A DNA stretch of 36,332 nucleotides. It comes from Lysobacteraceae bacterium PS02340 (GTDB lineage: Bacteria; Pseudomonadota; Gammaproteobacteria; Xanthomonadales; Xanthomonadaceae). Below, in pieces: positions 15,985 through 24,504 of this stretch. The notes beneath the pieces are model-generated. The model was not told where the DNA came from, searched no databases, and was given only the letters and a program-made list of their open reading frames with translations. The first letter of the stretch is position 1. Each line of letters opens with the position of its first letter. Both the position numbers and the translations under genes were made by a program. Location of the stretch: contig JASCOC010000028.1 in NCBI GenBank assembly GCA_029959605.1, positions 1 to 36,332 on the forward strand, read 5' to 3'.

Positions 15985-18255
15985 ATGTTCGCAGTCGTTC
16001 CCGATCCGATCCCGGCCCGCATGAAGGGCCTCAACCGCGCCGAGATCTGCGACGCGAATTTCCAGCAGTTCGTCCGCGAATGGGACGGCCCGCGCGACGC
16101 GGCGCCGGCCGACGGCGAGGCGATCCTCGCCGGTAGCGCGCTCGATGCCCGCGGCTTTCGCGAACTGTTCGAGTCGCAGCTGATCAGCCGCCACCTGGAC
16201 CTGATGGCGCGCGTGCTGCGCGTGCAGAACAAGGTCTTCTACACGATCGGTTCCAGTGGCCACGAAGGCAACGCGATGGTCGCGCGCGCCACGCGGCATA
16301 CCGATCCGGCATTCCTGCACTACCGCAGCGGCGGCTTCATGGCCGAACGCTTCCGCAAGGTGCCGGGCATGGATCCGGTGATGGACTCGGCGCTGTCGTT
16401 TGCCGCGAGCGCGGACGATCCGGCCAGCGGCGGCCGCCACAAGGTCTGGGGCAGCAAGCCGCTGTGGGTGCTGCCGCAGACTTCGACCATCGCCTCGCAC
16501 CTGCCCAAGGCGCTCGGCACCGCGATCGCGATCGAGCACGCGCGCCGCATTGGTCACGCACTGCCGGTGCCCGCCGACAGCATCGTCGTGTGCTCGTTCG
16601 GCGATGCGTCGAGCAACCACGCGACCGCGCAGACCGCGTTCAACGCTGCGGCGTACACCGCGTATCAGAAACTCCCGGCACCGGTGCTGTTCGTCTGCGA
16701 GGACAACGGCATCGGCATTTCGGTGAAGACGCCAGACGGCTGGATCGCGCGCAATTTCGCGCACCGGCCCGATCTCGACTATTTCGCCGCCGACGGACTG
16801 GATCTGGCCGCGGGCTATGGCGATGTCGAACGCGCCGTCGCGCACTGCCGACGCACGCGACGGCCGACCTTTCTGCATCTGCGCACGACCCGGCTCATGG
16901 GCCACGCCGGCACGGACTTCGAGATCGAATGGCGCGCGTTGGCGGAGCTGTGCGCGGTCGAGGCGAGCGATCCGCTGTTGCGCAGCGCGGCGATCGCGCT
17001 CGAATCGGGACTGCTGTCGAAGCGCGAACTGCTCGATCTCTACGAAGCCACGCGCGTGCGCTGCTTCGCCGCGGCGGAAGATGCCGACAGCCGGCCGCGG
17101 CTGACACGCCTTGACGATGTGATGGCACCGCTCGCGCCGTATTCGCCCGAACGGGTCCACGCCGAAGCTACGCGTGCGCCTGATGCCGCTGCGCGCCACG
17201 CGGCCTTCGGCAGCGAGGCCGCGTTGCCCGAACGCCAGCCGCCGAAACATCTGGCGGTGCAGATCAACCAGGCGCTGCACGACCTGTTCGCGAAGTATCC
17301 CGAGACGCTGCTGTTCGGCGAGGACGTCGCGCAGAAGGGCGGTGTCTACACCGTGACCAAGGGCCTGCAGAAAGCCTTCGGCGGACGGCGCGTGTTCAAT
17401 ACGCTGCTCGACGAAACGACGATTCTCGGCCTGGCGCAGGGCTTCGCCAACATGGGCATGCTCGCGCTGCCCGAAATCCAGTACCTGGCGTACTTCCACA
17501 ACGCCGGCGACCAGATCCGCGGCGAGGCCGCGAGCCTGCAGTTCTTCAGCAATGGCCAGTACCGCAATCCCATGGTCGTGCGCATCGCATCGCTGGGTTA
17601 CCAGCGCGGCTTCGGCGGGCATTTCCACAACGACAATTCGGTCGCGGCGCTGCGCGACATTCCCGGCATCGTCGTCGGCTGTCCCTCGCGCGGCGACGAC
17701 GCGGCGACGATGCTGCGCACGCTCACTGCGATGGCAAAGGTCGATGGTCGCGTCTGCCTGTTCCTCGAACCGATCGCGCTGTACATGACCAAGGATCTGT
17801 ACGCCGCCGGCGACGGTGCCTGGTCGACGGCGTATCCGCCGCCGGACGAGGCGATGACGTTCGGCGAAGCGCGGGTCTACGACGCGGCAGCCACCGATCT
17901 CGTCGTGCTGACCTTCGGCAACGGCGTGCCGATGAGCCTGCGCGCGGCGCGGCTGATCGAGGCCGAACGCGGCTGGAAGGTGCGGGTGGTCGACCTGCGT
18001 TGGCTGCTGCCGCTCAACGAAGGCGAGATCGCCCGCCACGTGGGCGAATGCGCACGTGTGCTGGTGGTCGACGAGGGGCGGCGCAGCGCGGGCGTGGGCG
18101 AGGGCATCGTCACTGCGATCGCGGAAGCGGGCTTCGGAGACACGCCGCTGCGGCGCGTGGTGGGCGCCGACACCTTCACGCCGCTGGCGGGCGCGGCGTT
18201 CCTGGTGATTCCGTCGGAGGCGGACATCGTCGCGGCGGCATTGACGATGGTGTGA
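15985..18255 (+). CDS. fused alpha-beta E1 2-oxoacid dehydrogenase (TPP-dependent)
   Basis: A 756-aa protein that joins both E1 subunits. The alpha part (about 1-400) carries the thiamine diphosphate motif GDASSNHATAQ near residue 206 ending in CEDNGIGIS. The beta part (about 425-756) starts at VQINQALHDLF and has LFGEDVAQKGGVY, the pyrimidine-binding region, and the C-terminal transketolase domain (VRVVDLRWLLPLNE). It resembles branched-chain (2-oxoisovalerate) E1 most, which decarboxylates the oxoacid and passes the acyl group to a lipoyl E2. No E2 or E3 gene is in this window, so the partner complex is unknown. It is last in the GNAT-GST-E1 run. Confidence 0.85.
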   Translation: MFAVVPDPIPARMKGLNRAEICDANFQQFVREWDGPRDAAPADGEAILAGSALDARGFRELFESQLISRHLDLMARVLRVQNKVFYTIGSSGHEGNAMVARATRHTDPAFLHYRSGGFMAERFRKVPGMDPVMDSALSFAASADDPASGGRHKVWGSKPLWVLPQTSTIASHLPKALGTAIAIEHARRIGHALPVPADSIVVCSFGDASSNHATAQTAFNAAAYTAYQKLPAPVLFVCEDNGIGISVKTPDGWIARNFAHRPDLDYFAADGLDLAAGYGDVERAVAHCRRTRRPTFLHLRTTRLMGHAGTDFEIEWRALAELCAVEASDPLLRSAAIALESGLLSKRELLDLYEATRVRCFAAAEDADSRPRLTRLDDVMAPLAPYSPERVHAEATRAPDAAARHAAFGSEAALPERQPPKHLAVQINQALHDLFAKYPETLLFGEDVAQKGGVYTVTKGLQKAFGGRRVFNTLLDETTILGLAQGFANMGMLALPEIQYLAYFHNAGDQIRGEAASLQFFSNGQYRNPMVVRIASLGYQRGFGGHFHNDNSVAALRDIPGIVVGCPSRGDDAATMLRTLTAMAKVDGRVCLFLEPIALYMTKDLYAAGDGAWSTAYPPPDEAMTFGEARVYDAAATDLVVLTFGNGVPMSLRAARLIEAERGWKVRVVDLRWLLPLNEGEIARHVGECARVLVVDEGRRSAGVGEGIVTAIAEAGFGDTPLRRVVGADTFTPLAGAAFLVIPSEADIVAAALTMV

Positions 18256-18291
18256 GGGATCCCTTCCAGGCGATGCGACACGGGCGTGGAA

Positions 18292-18321
18292 CCGTCCCCT
18301 CCGCATGCGGGGGAGGGGCGG
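18292..18321. terminator. hairpin between convergent E1 and OmpA-like genes
   Basis: CCG-T-CCCCTCC pairs with GGAGGGGCGG around a 9-nt GC-rich loop, with one bulged T. It lies midway between two convergent stop codons, without a T-run. Confidence 0.55.
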
Positions 18322-18338
18322 TCCGCGCATCCATCGGA

Positions 18339-18839
18339 TCAGTCCGCCAAACGCACCCGCACTTCCACGCGCCGGTTCGGCGCCAGACAGGTGATCAGCG
18401 CCTGACCACGTTCGGACGTGCACTCGGTCACCGGCTCGACGTCGCCGCGACCCACCGCGGTGATGCGGTCGGACGGCACGCCATGTTCGACCAGATAACC
18501 GCGCACGGCTTCGGCGCGGCGGTTCGACAGGCGCAGGTTGCCCTGCGGATTGCCGATGCGGTCGCTGTGACCGATCACGTGGACGATATCGAGCGTGCGG
18601 CCGGACAGGCGGCCGGCGAGGGCATCGAGCGCCGCGCGCCCCGCGGGGCTGATGTCGCGGATGTCGGCCTTGCCGAACGCGAACAGACCATCGGCATCGA
18701 GCTGTTCGACGAACGCGGTGGGCTCGGGTGGCGGCGGTGGCGGCGCGGGCGGTTGTGCCGGCTTTGAACTGGCGCAGGCGGCGAGTGCACACGCGACAAC
18801 GGACGCGGCGAATGCCGCGGACAGCGAACTGTGCTTCAT
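18339..18839 (-). CDS. OmpA-family peptidoglycan-binding lipoprotein
   Basis: A 166-aa protein with a lipoprotein-type signal (hydrophobic core then LAAC near residue 22), a proline-rich linker of eight consecutive Pro in a P-rich run, and an OmpA-like C-terminal domain. The peptidoglycan-binding pattern is clear: GHSDRIGNPQGN, NLRLSNRRAEAV and the closing PNRRVEVRV. It should tether the outer membrane to the cell wall. Two Cys in the domain (CTSERGQALITC) probably form a disulfide. Start ATG 18837-18839 (MKHSSL) has AAGGGG upstream. It is transcribed alone; ygfZ lies upstream on the same strand after a 171-bp gap. Confidence 0.88.
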   Translation of the reverse strand: MKHSSLSAAFAASVVACALAACASSKPAQPPAPPPPPPEPTAFVEQLDADGLFAFGKADIRDISPAGRAALDALAGRLSGRTLDIVHVIGHSDRIGNPQGNLRLSNRRAEAVRGYLVEHGVPSDRITAVGRGDVEPVTECTSERGQALITCLAPNRRVEVRVRLAD

Positions 18840-19010
18840 GACGACCCCTTGGATGCTTCCCCAGATCCATGTCGCCACACCGGCTGCGGCCCGTGCGGCG
18901 ACGGCTTCGACATTCCCCCGGGCGCGTGCGCCCCCTGTCGCGGCCGAGCATAGCAGCCGGATCACGACAGCCGGATGGCGGTCACGGTGGGCCGGAAAAC
19001 ACCCGTGGGA

Positions 19011-19871
19011 TCAGCGGGCGAGACCATCCAGCAGCGGTGTGTCGACGGCATCGATCCCGCCGATCTGCAGCGGTGCGCCGGGCCGCTCGAGCGGCAGCAC
19101 CGCCAGCGCGAGATCACCGGCCACGGACACGACCTTGCCCAGCGCCTGCTCGCCGGCCCGCACGTTGTCGCCCGGCGCGGCGCCGGCAGCGCTGCGCAGG
19201 ACAGCCAGGCCGCGTTTCGCCTGTCCGAGGAAATGCGTGCGCGCGACGATCTCCTGTCCCGGGTAGCAGCCTTTGGCGACGCTGAAAGCGCGCAGGCGTT
19301 CCAGCGACAGCTGCTGCGGTGTCCACTGTTCGCGCTGGTCGGCGTCGAGGCGGGGCAGGCCGTGGGCGATGTCGAACGCCCGCCAGCGCAGCTGCGCTTC
19401 GGCATCGTGCGCGATGTCGGACGCGGAGTGGCGCAGCACCAGCGTGCGCGGTGCGGCCGTCGTGCCGACGTCCAGCTCGATGCCGGTGGTCCCGATCGCC
19501 GCGGTCGCGCCCTGCGCGATCGACGGCGCTGCGAACCGCCCCGATGCGGACACGTCGTCCGGCACCTCGATCGAGACCTTGCTGCGGAAGACGTAGCGTT
19601 TCAGCGATGTCGCCAATGCATTCACGTCGGCATCGAGCACGATGAAATCGAGTTGTTCTGCGTTGTGGCGGAGCACGGCGAACAGGGCGATCACGCGGCC
19701 CTTCGGGGTCAACCAACCGCTCCACTGCCACTGTCCGTCGCCGAGCGCGGCGACGTCGCTCATGAACTGCGCTTGCGCGAATGCGATGCAATCGCGTCCG
19801 CGCAGCGTCAACGATGCGATGTCCGGAAGCGCGAATGCAGTCGCGGGCGTGGATTGCAGCTTGTCTGACAT
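19011..19871 (-). CDS. ygfZ: tRNA-modifying / Fe-S maintenance protein YgfZ
   Basis: A 286-aa folate-binding protein of the YgfZ/IBA57 family. The diagnostic KGCYPGQE motif with its conserved Cys is present, followed by ARTHFLGQ. The family uses tetrahydrofolate and supports assembly or repair of certain [4Fe-4S] proteins. It starts at 19871, only 25 bp from the divergent DUF1674-sdhCDAB cluster, which encodes an Fe-S enzyme, so co-regulation is plausible but unproven. The -35 of the sdh-side promoter overlaps its first codons. Confidence 0.9.
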   Translation of the reverse strand: MSDKLQSTPATAFALPDIASLTLRGRDCIAFAQAQFMSDVAALGDGQWQWSGWLTPKGRVIALFAVLRHNAEQLDFIVLDADVNALATSLKRYVFRSKVSIEVPDDVSASGRFAAPSIAQGATAAIGTTGIELDVGTTAAPRTLVLRHSASDIAHDAEAQLRWRAFDIAHGLPRLDADQREQWTPQQLSLERLRAFSVAKGCYPGQEIVARTHFLGQAKRGLAVLRSAAGAAPGDNVRAGEQALGKVVSVAGDLALAVLPLERPGAPLQIGGIDAVDTPLLDGLAR

Positions 19872-19889
19872 GCCTGTGGGAACTAAAAT
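19861..19889 (+). promoter_or_regulatory. promoter of the DUF1674-sdhCDAB cluster
   Basis: TTGTCT (19861-19866), exactly 17 bp, then TAAAAT (19884-19889) is the best sigma-70-like match seen in the window. The expected start site, about 7 nt later, falls on or next to the ATG at 19897, and there is no Shine-Dalgarno, so the first gene would be read from a leaderless mRNA. The -35 box lies within the start of ygfZ. Confidence 0.6.
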
Positions 19890-19896
19890 TGAACGA

Positions 19897-20064
19897 ATGA
19901 CCAATCCGGACATCATAGGCGAGCAGGCGGACACACCGTCGTCGACGCCTGCGGAAATGCCTGTTCCGGCATCGCCGCCCGCAGAAGAGATCGGAGGCCG
20001 CGACGGCCTCGATCCCACGCGGTATGGCGACTGGGAAAAGAACGGTCGTTGCATCGACTTTTGA
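19897..20064 (+). CDS. DUF1674 protein, SDHAF4-like succinate dehydrogenase assembly factor
   Basis: A 55-aa protein, easily missed. The first 40 residues are Pro/Ala/Glu-rich and probably disordered; the C-terminus RYGDWEKNGRCIDF is the DUF1674 signature shared with mitochondrial SDHAF4, which binds newly flavinylated SdhA and assists its joining with SdhB. It is first in the sdh cluster, 81 bp before sdhC, which strengthens the assignment. The start ATG 19897 follows the promoter so closely that leaderless translation is likely. An assembly role in bacteria is inferred from the eukaryotic homologue. Confidence 0.85.
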   Translation: MTNPDIIGEQADTPSSTPAEMPVPASPPAEEIGGRDGLDPTRYGDWEKNGRCIDF

Positions 20065-20145
20065 TCCGTCACGTCGTGTCTGGCGGGCGGATCCGCAATA
20101 CCAGCCACGCGGCGAGACGCCGCCAGCGAGGAGAGCACCACAACG

Positions 20146-20541
20146 ATGGCACACCGTAACCGTCCTCTGTCACCGTTCATGCTCGGCACGCTGTATCGCC
20201 TGCAGATCACATCGGTGATGTCCCTGATGCACCGGGTCACCGGCATCATCGCCTCGGTCGGTGCATTCGGCCTCGCCTGGTGGTTGCTGGCGGTCGCCAA
20301 GGGCGGCGACGCCTACGCGAGCGCATCGGCCTGCCTCGGTTCGCCGCTGGGCAAGTTCGCACTCGTCGCGTTCTCCTTCGCGCTGGTCTACCACTTGCTC
20401 AACGGCATCCGTCACCTGATGTGGGATGCGGGCATGGGCTTCGAACTGCCGGAGGTCTATCGCTCCGGTTACACCGTGATCACGCTCGCCGTCGTGCTGA
20501 CGGCCGTGATCTGGTTCATTGCATTGCGGGGTGGCGCATGA
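20146..20541 (+). CDS. sdhC: succinate dehydrogenase cytochrome b556 subunit
   Basis: A 131-aa membrane anchor with three helices. The quinone-site phrase SLMHRVTG (Ser26, Arg30) and the haem-ligand region YHLLNGIRH (His83 equivalent to the E. coli SdhC haem histidine) are present. It anchors SdhAB in the inner membrane and helps pass electrons to ubiquinone. Upstream, GAGGAGAGCACCACAACG serves as ribosome site. It overlaps sdhD by 4 nt (ATGA). Confidence 0.94.
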   Translation: MAHRNRPLSPFMLGTLYRLQITSVMSLMHRVTGIIASVGAFGLAWWLLAVAKGGDAYASASACLGSPLGKFALVAFSFALVYHLLNGIRHLMWDAGMGFELPEVYRSGYTVITLAVVLTAVIWFIALRGGA

Positions 20542-20957
20542 GCGAGTCCAAGACGCCGGACCAGGCCGTGCAGAGGCCTGATTTCCGTACCCCGGTCGGT
20601 CGCGCACGCGGCCTCGGATCGGGCAAGACCGGTACCGGTCATTTCTGGTGGCAGCGTGTCACCGCCGTGGCGCTGGTGCCGCTGGTCGCGTGGTTCATCG
20701 GCACGCTGGTGTCGCTGGCCGGCGCCGATCTCGTCACCGTGCAGACGGTCATCGCGCGTCCGTTCAACGCGATCGCGTTCGCGCTGTTCGCCATCGCGAT
20801 GTTCTGGCACGCCAAGCTCGGCCTGCAGGTGGTGATCGAGGATTACATCCACCAGCGCGCGCTGGAGGTCAGCCTCCAGCTCCTCGTCACATTCGCCTGC
20901 GCCGCTGGCGCGCTCGCATCGCTGTACGCGATTGCGCGCATCGCACTGCTGGGCTGA
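20538..20957 (+). CDS. sdhD: succinate dehydrogenase membrane anchor subunit
   Basis: A 139-aa protein with a polar N-terminal 35 residues and three membrane helices. The segment [16 protein letters not shown] supplies the second haem histidine and the Asp-Tyr pair that in E. coli SdhD contacts the quinone site. It pairs with SdhC. The start overlaps the sdhC stop by 4 nt, and sdhA begins 7 bp after its own stop. Confidence 0.93.
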   Translation: MSESKTPDQAVQRPDFRTPVGRARGLGSGKTGTGHFWWQRVTAVALVPLVAWFIGTLVSLAGADLVTVQTVIARPFNAIAFALFAIAMFWHAKLGLQVVIEDYIHQRALEVSLQLLVTFACAAGALASLYAIARIALLG

Positions 20958-20964
20958 GAACCAC

Positions 20965-22755
20965 ATGACCAACGCTTACAAGATCACCGAACACACCTAC
21001 GACATGATCGTCGTCGGCGCCGGCGGCGCCGGCCTGCGCGCGACCTTCGGCCTGGCCCACAAGGGCCTGCAGACCGCATGTCTGACCAAGGTCTTCCCGA
21101 CGCGCTCGCACACCGTGGCGGCGCAGGGCGGCATCTCCGCCGCGCTCGGCAACATGGGCGACGACGACTGGCGCTACCACTTCTACGACACGATCAAGGG
21201 CTCCGACTGGTTGGGCGACCAGGACGCCATCCAGTACATGTGCCGCGAGGCCATCCCCGCGATCATCGAGCTCGAGCACCAGGGCGTGCCGTTCTCGCGC
21301 ACCGAAGAGGGCAAGATCTACCAGCGTCCCTTCGGCGGCATGACCACCGAGTACGGCAAGGGCATCGCCCAGCGCACCTGCGCCGCGGCCGACCGTACCG
21401 GCCACGCGATCCTGCACACGCTCTACCAGCAGTCGCTCGCGCATGACGCGCGCTTCTTCATCGAATACTTCGCGCTCGACCTGATCATGGACGAGGACGG
21501 CGCCTGCCGCGGCGTGCTCGCACTCGACATGGCCGAGGGCACGTTGCATCTGTTCCGCGCCCAGGGCGTGGTGCTGGCGACCGGCGGCTATGGCCGCGCG
21601 TACTTCTCCGCGACCTCCGCGCACACCTGCACCGGCGACGGTGGCGGCATGGCGCTGCGCGCCGGCCTGGGTCTGCAGGACATGGAGTTCGTGCAGTTCC
21701 ACCCGACCGGCATCTACGGCGCGGGATGCCTGATCACCGAAGGCGTGCGCGGCGAAGGCGGCATCCTGCGCAACGCCAGTGGCGAGCGTTTCATGGAGCG
21801 CTACGCACCGAATGCCAAGGATCTCGCCTCGCGCGACGTTGTCTCGCGTTCGATGACGATGGAAATCCGCGAAGGCCGCGGCGTCGGCGAGCACAAGGAT
21901 CACATCCATCTGGATCTGACCCATCTCGACCCGAAGGAAATCCACGAGAAGCTGCCGGGCATCGCCGAAAGCGCCAAGATCTTCGCCGGTGTCGACGTCG
22001 AGAAGCAGCCGATTCCGGTGATTCCGACCGTCCACTACAACATGGGCGGCATTCCGACCAACTACCACGGCGAAGTCGTGCAGTTGAAGGACGGCAATCC
22101 GGATGCGGTGGTCCCGGGCCTGTACGCGATCGGCGAAGCCGCGTGCGTGTCGGTGCACGGCGCCAACCGTCTGGGGTCGAATTCGCTGCTCGATCTGGTG
22201 GTGTTCGGTCGCGCGGTGGCCAACCGCTGCGCCGAGACGATCAAGCCGGGCGCGCGTCACAAGCCGCTCGCCAAGGACGCCTGCGACAAGGCGCTGTCGA
22301 ACCTCGACGGTCTGCGTAACGCCAGCGGCAGCACGCCGACCTCGGTGATCCGCGACAACATGCAGCGCACGATGCAGAACGACGCCGCGGTGTTCCGCAC
22401 CAGCAAGACGCTGGCCGAGGGCGTCGACAAGATCCGCGAGATCCACGCCTCGTTCGCCGACGTCAAGGTCAGCGACCGGTCGATGGTGTGGAACTCGGAT
22501 CTGATCGAGACCATGGAATTGCAGAACCTGCTGGGCCAGGCGCTGGTCACCATCGTCTCCGCCGAGAACCGCAAGGAATCCCGCGGCGCGCACGCGCACG
22601 AGGACTTCCCGGACCGTGACGACGAGAACTGGCACAAGCACACGCTGTGCTGGGCCGACAATGCCGGCAACACGCAGATCGATTACCGCCCGGTGCACAT
22701 GTACACGCTCGACGACGAAGTCGAAGTCGTGCCGCCGAAAGCACGCGTTTACTGA
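20965..22755 (+). CDS. sdhA: succinate dehydrogenase flavoprotein subunit
   Basis: A 596-aa FAD enzyme that oxidises succinate to fumarate. The dinucleotide-binding loop VVGAGGAG is at 16-23; His49 in [10 protein letters not shown] is the expected covalent FAD attachment site. Substrate-site motifs are [24 protein letters not shown] and [10 protein letters not shown]. Covalent flavin insertion would need SdhE, encoded 1 kb downstream, and possibly the SDHAF4-like protein upstream. Start ATG 20965 is 7 bp after sdhD. Confidence 0.97.
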   Translation: MTNAYKITEHTYDMIVVGAGGAGLRATFGLAHKGLQTACLTKVFPTRSHTVAAQGGISAALGNMGDDDWRYHFYDTIKGSDWLGDQDAIQYMCREAIPAIIELEHQGVPFSRTEEGKIYQRPFGGMTTEYGKGIAQRTCAAADRTGHAILHTLYQQSLAHDARFFIEYFALDLIMDEDGACRGVLALDMAEGTLHLFRAQGVVLATGGYGRAYFSATSAHTCTGDGGGMALRAGLGLQDMEFVQFHPTGIYGAGCLITEGVRGEGGILRNASGERFMERYAPNAKDLASRDVVSRSMTMEIREGRGVGEHKDHIHLDLTHLDPKEIHEKLPGIAESAKIFAGVDVEKQPIPVIPTVHYNMGGIPTNYHGEVVQLKDGNPDAVVPGLYAIGEAACVSVHGANRLGSNSLLDLVVFGRAVANRCAETIKPGARHKPLAKDACDKALSNLDGLRNASGSTPTSVIRDNMQRTMQNDAAVFRTSKTLAEGVDKIREIHASFADVKVSDRSMVWNSDLIETMELQNLLGQALVTIVSAENRKESRGAHAHEDFPDRDDENWHKHTLCWADNAGNTQIDYRPVHMYTLDDEVEVVPPKARVY

Positions 22756-22769
22756 GCCGGGGAACCCAG

Positions 22770-23552
22770 ATGGCAGAATTTTCGCTTCCGAAGAATTCCA
22801 AGGTGCAGCAGGGCCGGCACTTCCCGGCCACGGGCGCCAAGCGCACGCGCACCTTCAAGGTCTATCGCTGGAACCCCGACGACGGCCGCAACCCGTCGAC
22901 GGACACCTACGAGATCGATCTCGACAAGTGCGGTCCGATGGTTCTCGACGCGCTGATCAAGATCAAGAACGAGATCGATCCGACGCTGACCTTCCGCCGC
23001 TCGTGCCGCGAGGGCATCTGCGGTTCGTGCGCGATGAACATCGACGGCACGAACACGCTGGCCTGCACCCGCGCGATCGAGGACTGCAAGAAGGCCGAGG
23101 TGCCGATCTACCCGCTGCCGCACATGGAAGTGGTCAAGGATCTGGTGCCGGACCTGACCCACTTCTACGCGCAGTACGCGTCGATCCAGCCGTGGATCCG
23201 CACGCAGAGCGCGGCGCCGCCGGACCGCGAGCGTCTGCAGTCCAAGGAAGACCGCGCCAAGCTCGACGGCCTATACGAGTGCATCCTGTGCGCCTGCTGC
23301 TCGACCAGCTGCCCGAGCTACTGGTGGAACGGCGAGCGGTACCTCGGCCCGGCCGTGCTGCTGCAGGCCTACCGCTGGATCATCGACAGCCGCGACGAGG
23401 ACACCGGTGCGCGTCTGGACGATCTGGAAGATCCGTTCAAGCTCTATCGCTGCCACACGATCATGAACTGCGCCCGGACCTGCCCGAAGGGTCTGAACCC
23501 GGCGAAGGCGATCGGCGAGATCAAGCAGCTGATGCTGGCGCGTCGCGGCTGA
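22770..23552 (+). CDS. sdhB: succinate dehydrogenase iron-sulfur subunit
   Basis: A 260-aa protein carrying three clusters. The [2Fe-2S] ligands are Cys79, 84, 87 and 99 (CREGICGSC ... C). The [4Fe-4S] and [3Fe-4S] ligands come from Cys171/174/181 and Cys228/234/238 ([22 protein letters not shown]). It relays electrons from SdhA FAD to the quinone site. Start ATG 22770 is 14 bp after sdhA, with GGGGAA upstream. Confidence 0.97.
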   Translation: MAEFSLPKNSKVQQGRHFPATGAKRTRTFKVYRWNPDDGRNPSTDTYEIDLDKCGPMVLDALIKIKNEIDPTLTFRRSCREGICGSCAMNIDGTNTLACTRAIEDCKKAEVPIYPLPHMEVVKDLVPDLTHFYAQYASIQPWIRTQSAAPPDRERLQSKEDRAKLDGLYECILCACCSTSCPSYWWNGERYLGPAVLLQAYRWIIDSRDEDTGARLDDLEDPFKLYRCHTIMNCARTCPKGLNPAKAIGEIKQLMLARRG

Positions 23553-23624
23553 TCGGCAGGCGCCTGGTCGGTGCGCTGCATCGACCGGGCGTGAGGCGAC
23601 GCCAGTTTCTGTCGGAATATCTAT

Positions 23625-23725
23625 CCGTCATTCCGGCGAACGCCGGAATCCAGCGTCTTGGGCGTTCCCGGATACCGTTATCGCGAAGCAGAGACACTGG
23701 ATTCCGGCGTTCGCCGGAATGACGG
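23625..23725. repeat. REPIN with perfect 29-bp inverted arms
   Basis: Left arm 23625-23653 and right arm 23697-23725 are exact reverse complements over 29 bp, with a 43-bp spacer. Each arm also contains its own palindrome TTCCGGCGAACGCCGGAA. This matches the structure of REP doublets (REPINs), which are mobilised by RAYT transposases acting in trans; no RAYT gene is in the window. It sits between sdhB and sdhE and could fold into a large hairpin that ends or protects the sdh mRNA. Confidence 0.92.
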
Positions 23726-23759
23726 GTTCGAGCGTCGCCTGTCAGGAATCGGAAAACGC

Positions 23760-24017
23760 ATGACCCACGACGACGCCACCGAACTTCGCCGCCTGCGCTG
23801 GCGCAGCCGACGTGGCATGCGCGAACTCGACCGGTTGTTCGAGCGCTGGCTCGACCGTTGCTGGGCGACGTCCACCGAGGCCGAGCGCGACGTTTTCCGA
23901 CGGCTGCTGGATTGCGAGGACGATAGGCTCTGGAAGTGGTTCCTCGGCCATGAGCGTTCCGACGATGCGCAGCTCGACACCCTCGTACAGTCGATCCGGC
24001 AGCTCCCGCCCGGCTGA
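23760..24017 (+). CDS. sdhE: FAD assembly factor SdhE
   Basis: An 85-aa helical protein of the SdhE/SDHAF2 (YgfY) family, which binds SdhA and promotes covalent attachment of FAD. The invariant RGMRE (Arg18, Gly19, Glu22) and the later FxRLLDxEDxxLWKW pattern are intact. It lies 207 bp after sdhB, separated by the REPIN, and overlaps the start of the next gene. Start ATG 23760 has AGGAAT upstream. Confidence 0.93.
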   Translation: MTHDDATELRRLRWRSRRGMRELDRLFERWLDRCWATSTEAERDVFRRLLDCEDDRLWKWFLGHERSDDAQLDTLVQSIRQLPPG

Positions 24018-24435
24018 GCCCTTGCCGCTGCGGCTGGTGTGGCGGCCTTCGAACCTGCTGCAGGCCGCGCTCGCGTCGATCGGCTTCTGTGCGTGCATCG
24101 CGGTGTGGCTGTCCGAACTGCCGATGATCGCGACCGTCTGCGCGATGCCGCTGGTCGTCGCCGCGACCGGGCACCGCATCGCCGTCGAGCGCCGCGCGCC
24201 GATACGCGCGCTCGTCATCGATGCCGCAGGCGCCGCGCACCTCGATGACGCCGTGCTCGACACCCCGCAACTCGAATGGCGTGGACCGCTGGCGATCCTG
24301 CGCTGGCGCGACGGGCGCCGCGCGCGTCGGCTGCTGTGGTGGCCCGATACGCTGCCGCCACCGGCGCGACGTGAACTCCGTCTGGCCGCATCCGCGCTCG
24401 TGACGCGACCGACACCGGATTCGATGGCACCATAG
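23950..24435 (+). CDS. YgfX-like membrane protein
   Basis: About 161 aa with two adjacent hydrophobic segments (LLQAALASIGFCACIAVWL and MIATVCAMPLVVAATG) and a C-terminal beta-rich part (LRWRDGRRARRLLWWPDTL), the layout of YgfX/CptA. In E. coli ygfX follows sdhE (ygfY), as here; the two were earlier described as a toxin-antitoxin pair, which is disputed. Start uncertain: ATG 23950 overlaps sdhE by 68 nt, and ATG 23965 is also possible. Sequence identity to YgfX could not be measured. Confidence 0.65.
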   Translation: MSVPTMRSSTPSYSRSGSSRPAEPLPLRLVWRPSNLLQAALASIGFCACIAVWLSELPMIATVCAMPLVVAATGHRIAVERRAPIRALVIDAAGAAHLDDAVLDTPQLEWRGPLAILRWRDGRRARRLLWWPDTLPPPARRELRLAASALVTRPTPDSMAP

Positions 24436-24465
24436 CGGCGCCCCGGGCGGGCGGCGTACCGGCCC

Positions 24466-24490
24466 GGGGGCCGCGGACGCCGCGGCCCCC
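24466..24490. terminator. strong GC hairpin upstream of lolC
   Basis: A perfect 11-bp stem GGGGGCCGCGG / CCGCGGCCCCC with a 3-nt loop (ACG), 14 bp before the lolC ATG. It has no T-run. It may end the sdh-ygfX transcript or, if transcription continues, sequester the lolC start region. Confidence 0.5.
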
Positions 24491-24504
24491 ATGACCGGAC
24501 GTCC

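Noticed and set aside
15943..18951. A 1002-codon open frame on the minus strand opposite the E1 dehydrogenase gene
   Set aside because: Its product is Arg/His/Ala-rich without motifs or hydrophobic structure, and the plus strand encodes a clear enzyme. Long antisense frames are expected in GC-rich coding DNA.
20887..22698. A 603-codon minus-strand frame opposite sdhA
   Set aside because: It is an antisense shadow of sdhA with no recognisable domain.
23760..24435. sdhE and ygfX as a toxin-antitoxin module
   Set aside because: The CptAB toxin-antitoxin naming exists for E. coli, but the location after sdhB and the intact RGxxE motif favour the flavinylation role for SdhE. I kept toxin-antitoxin only as a historical note.
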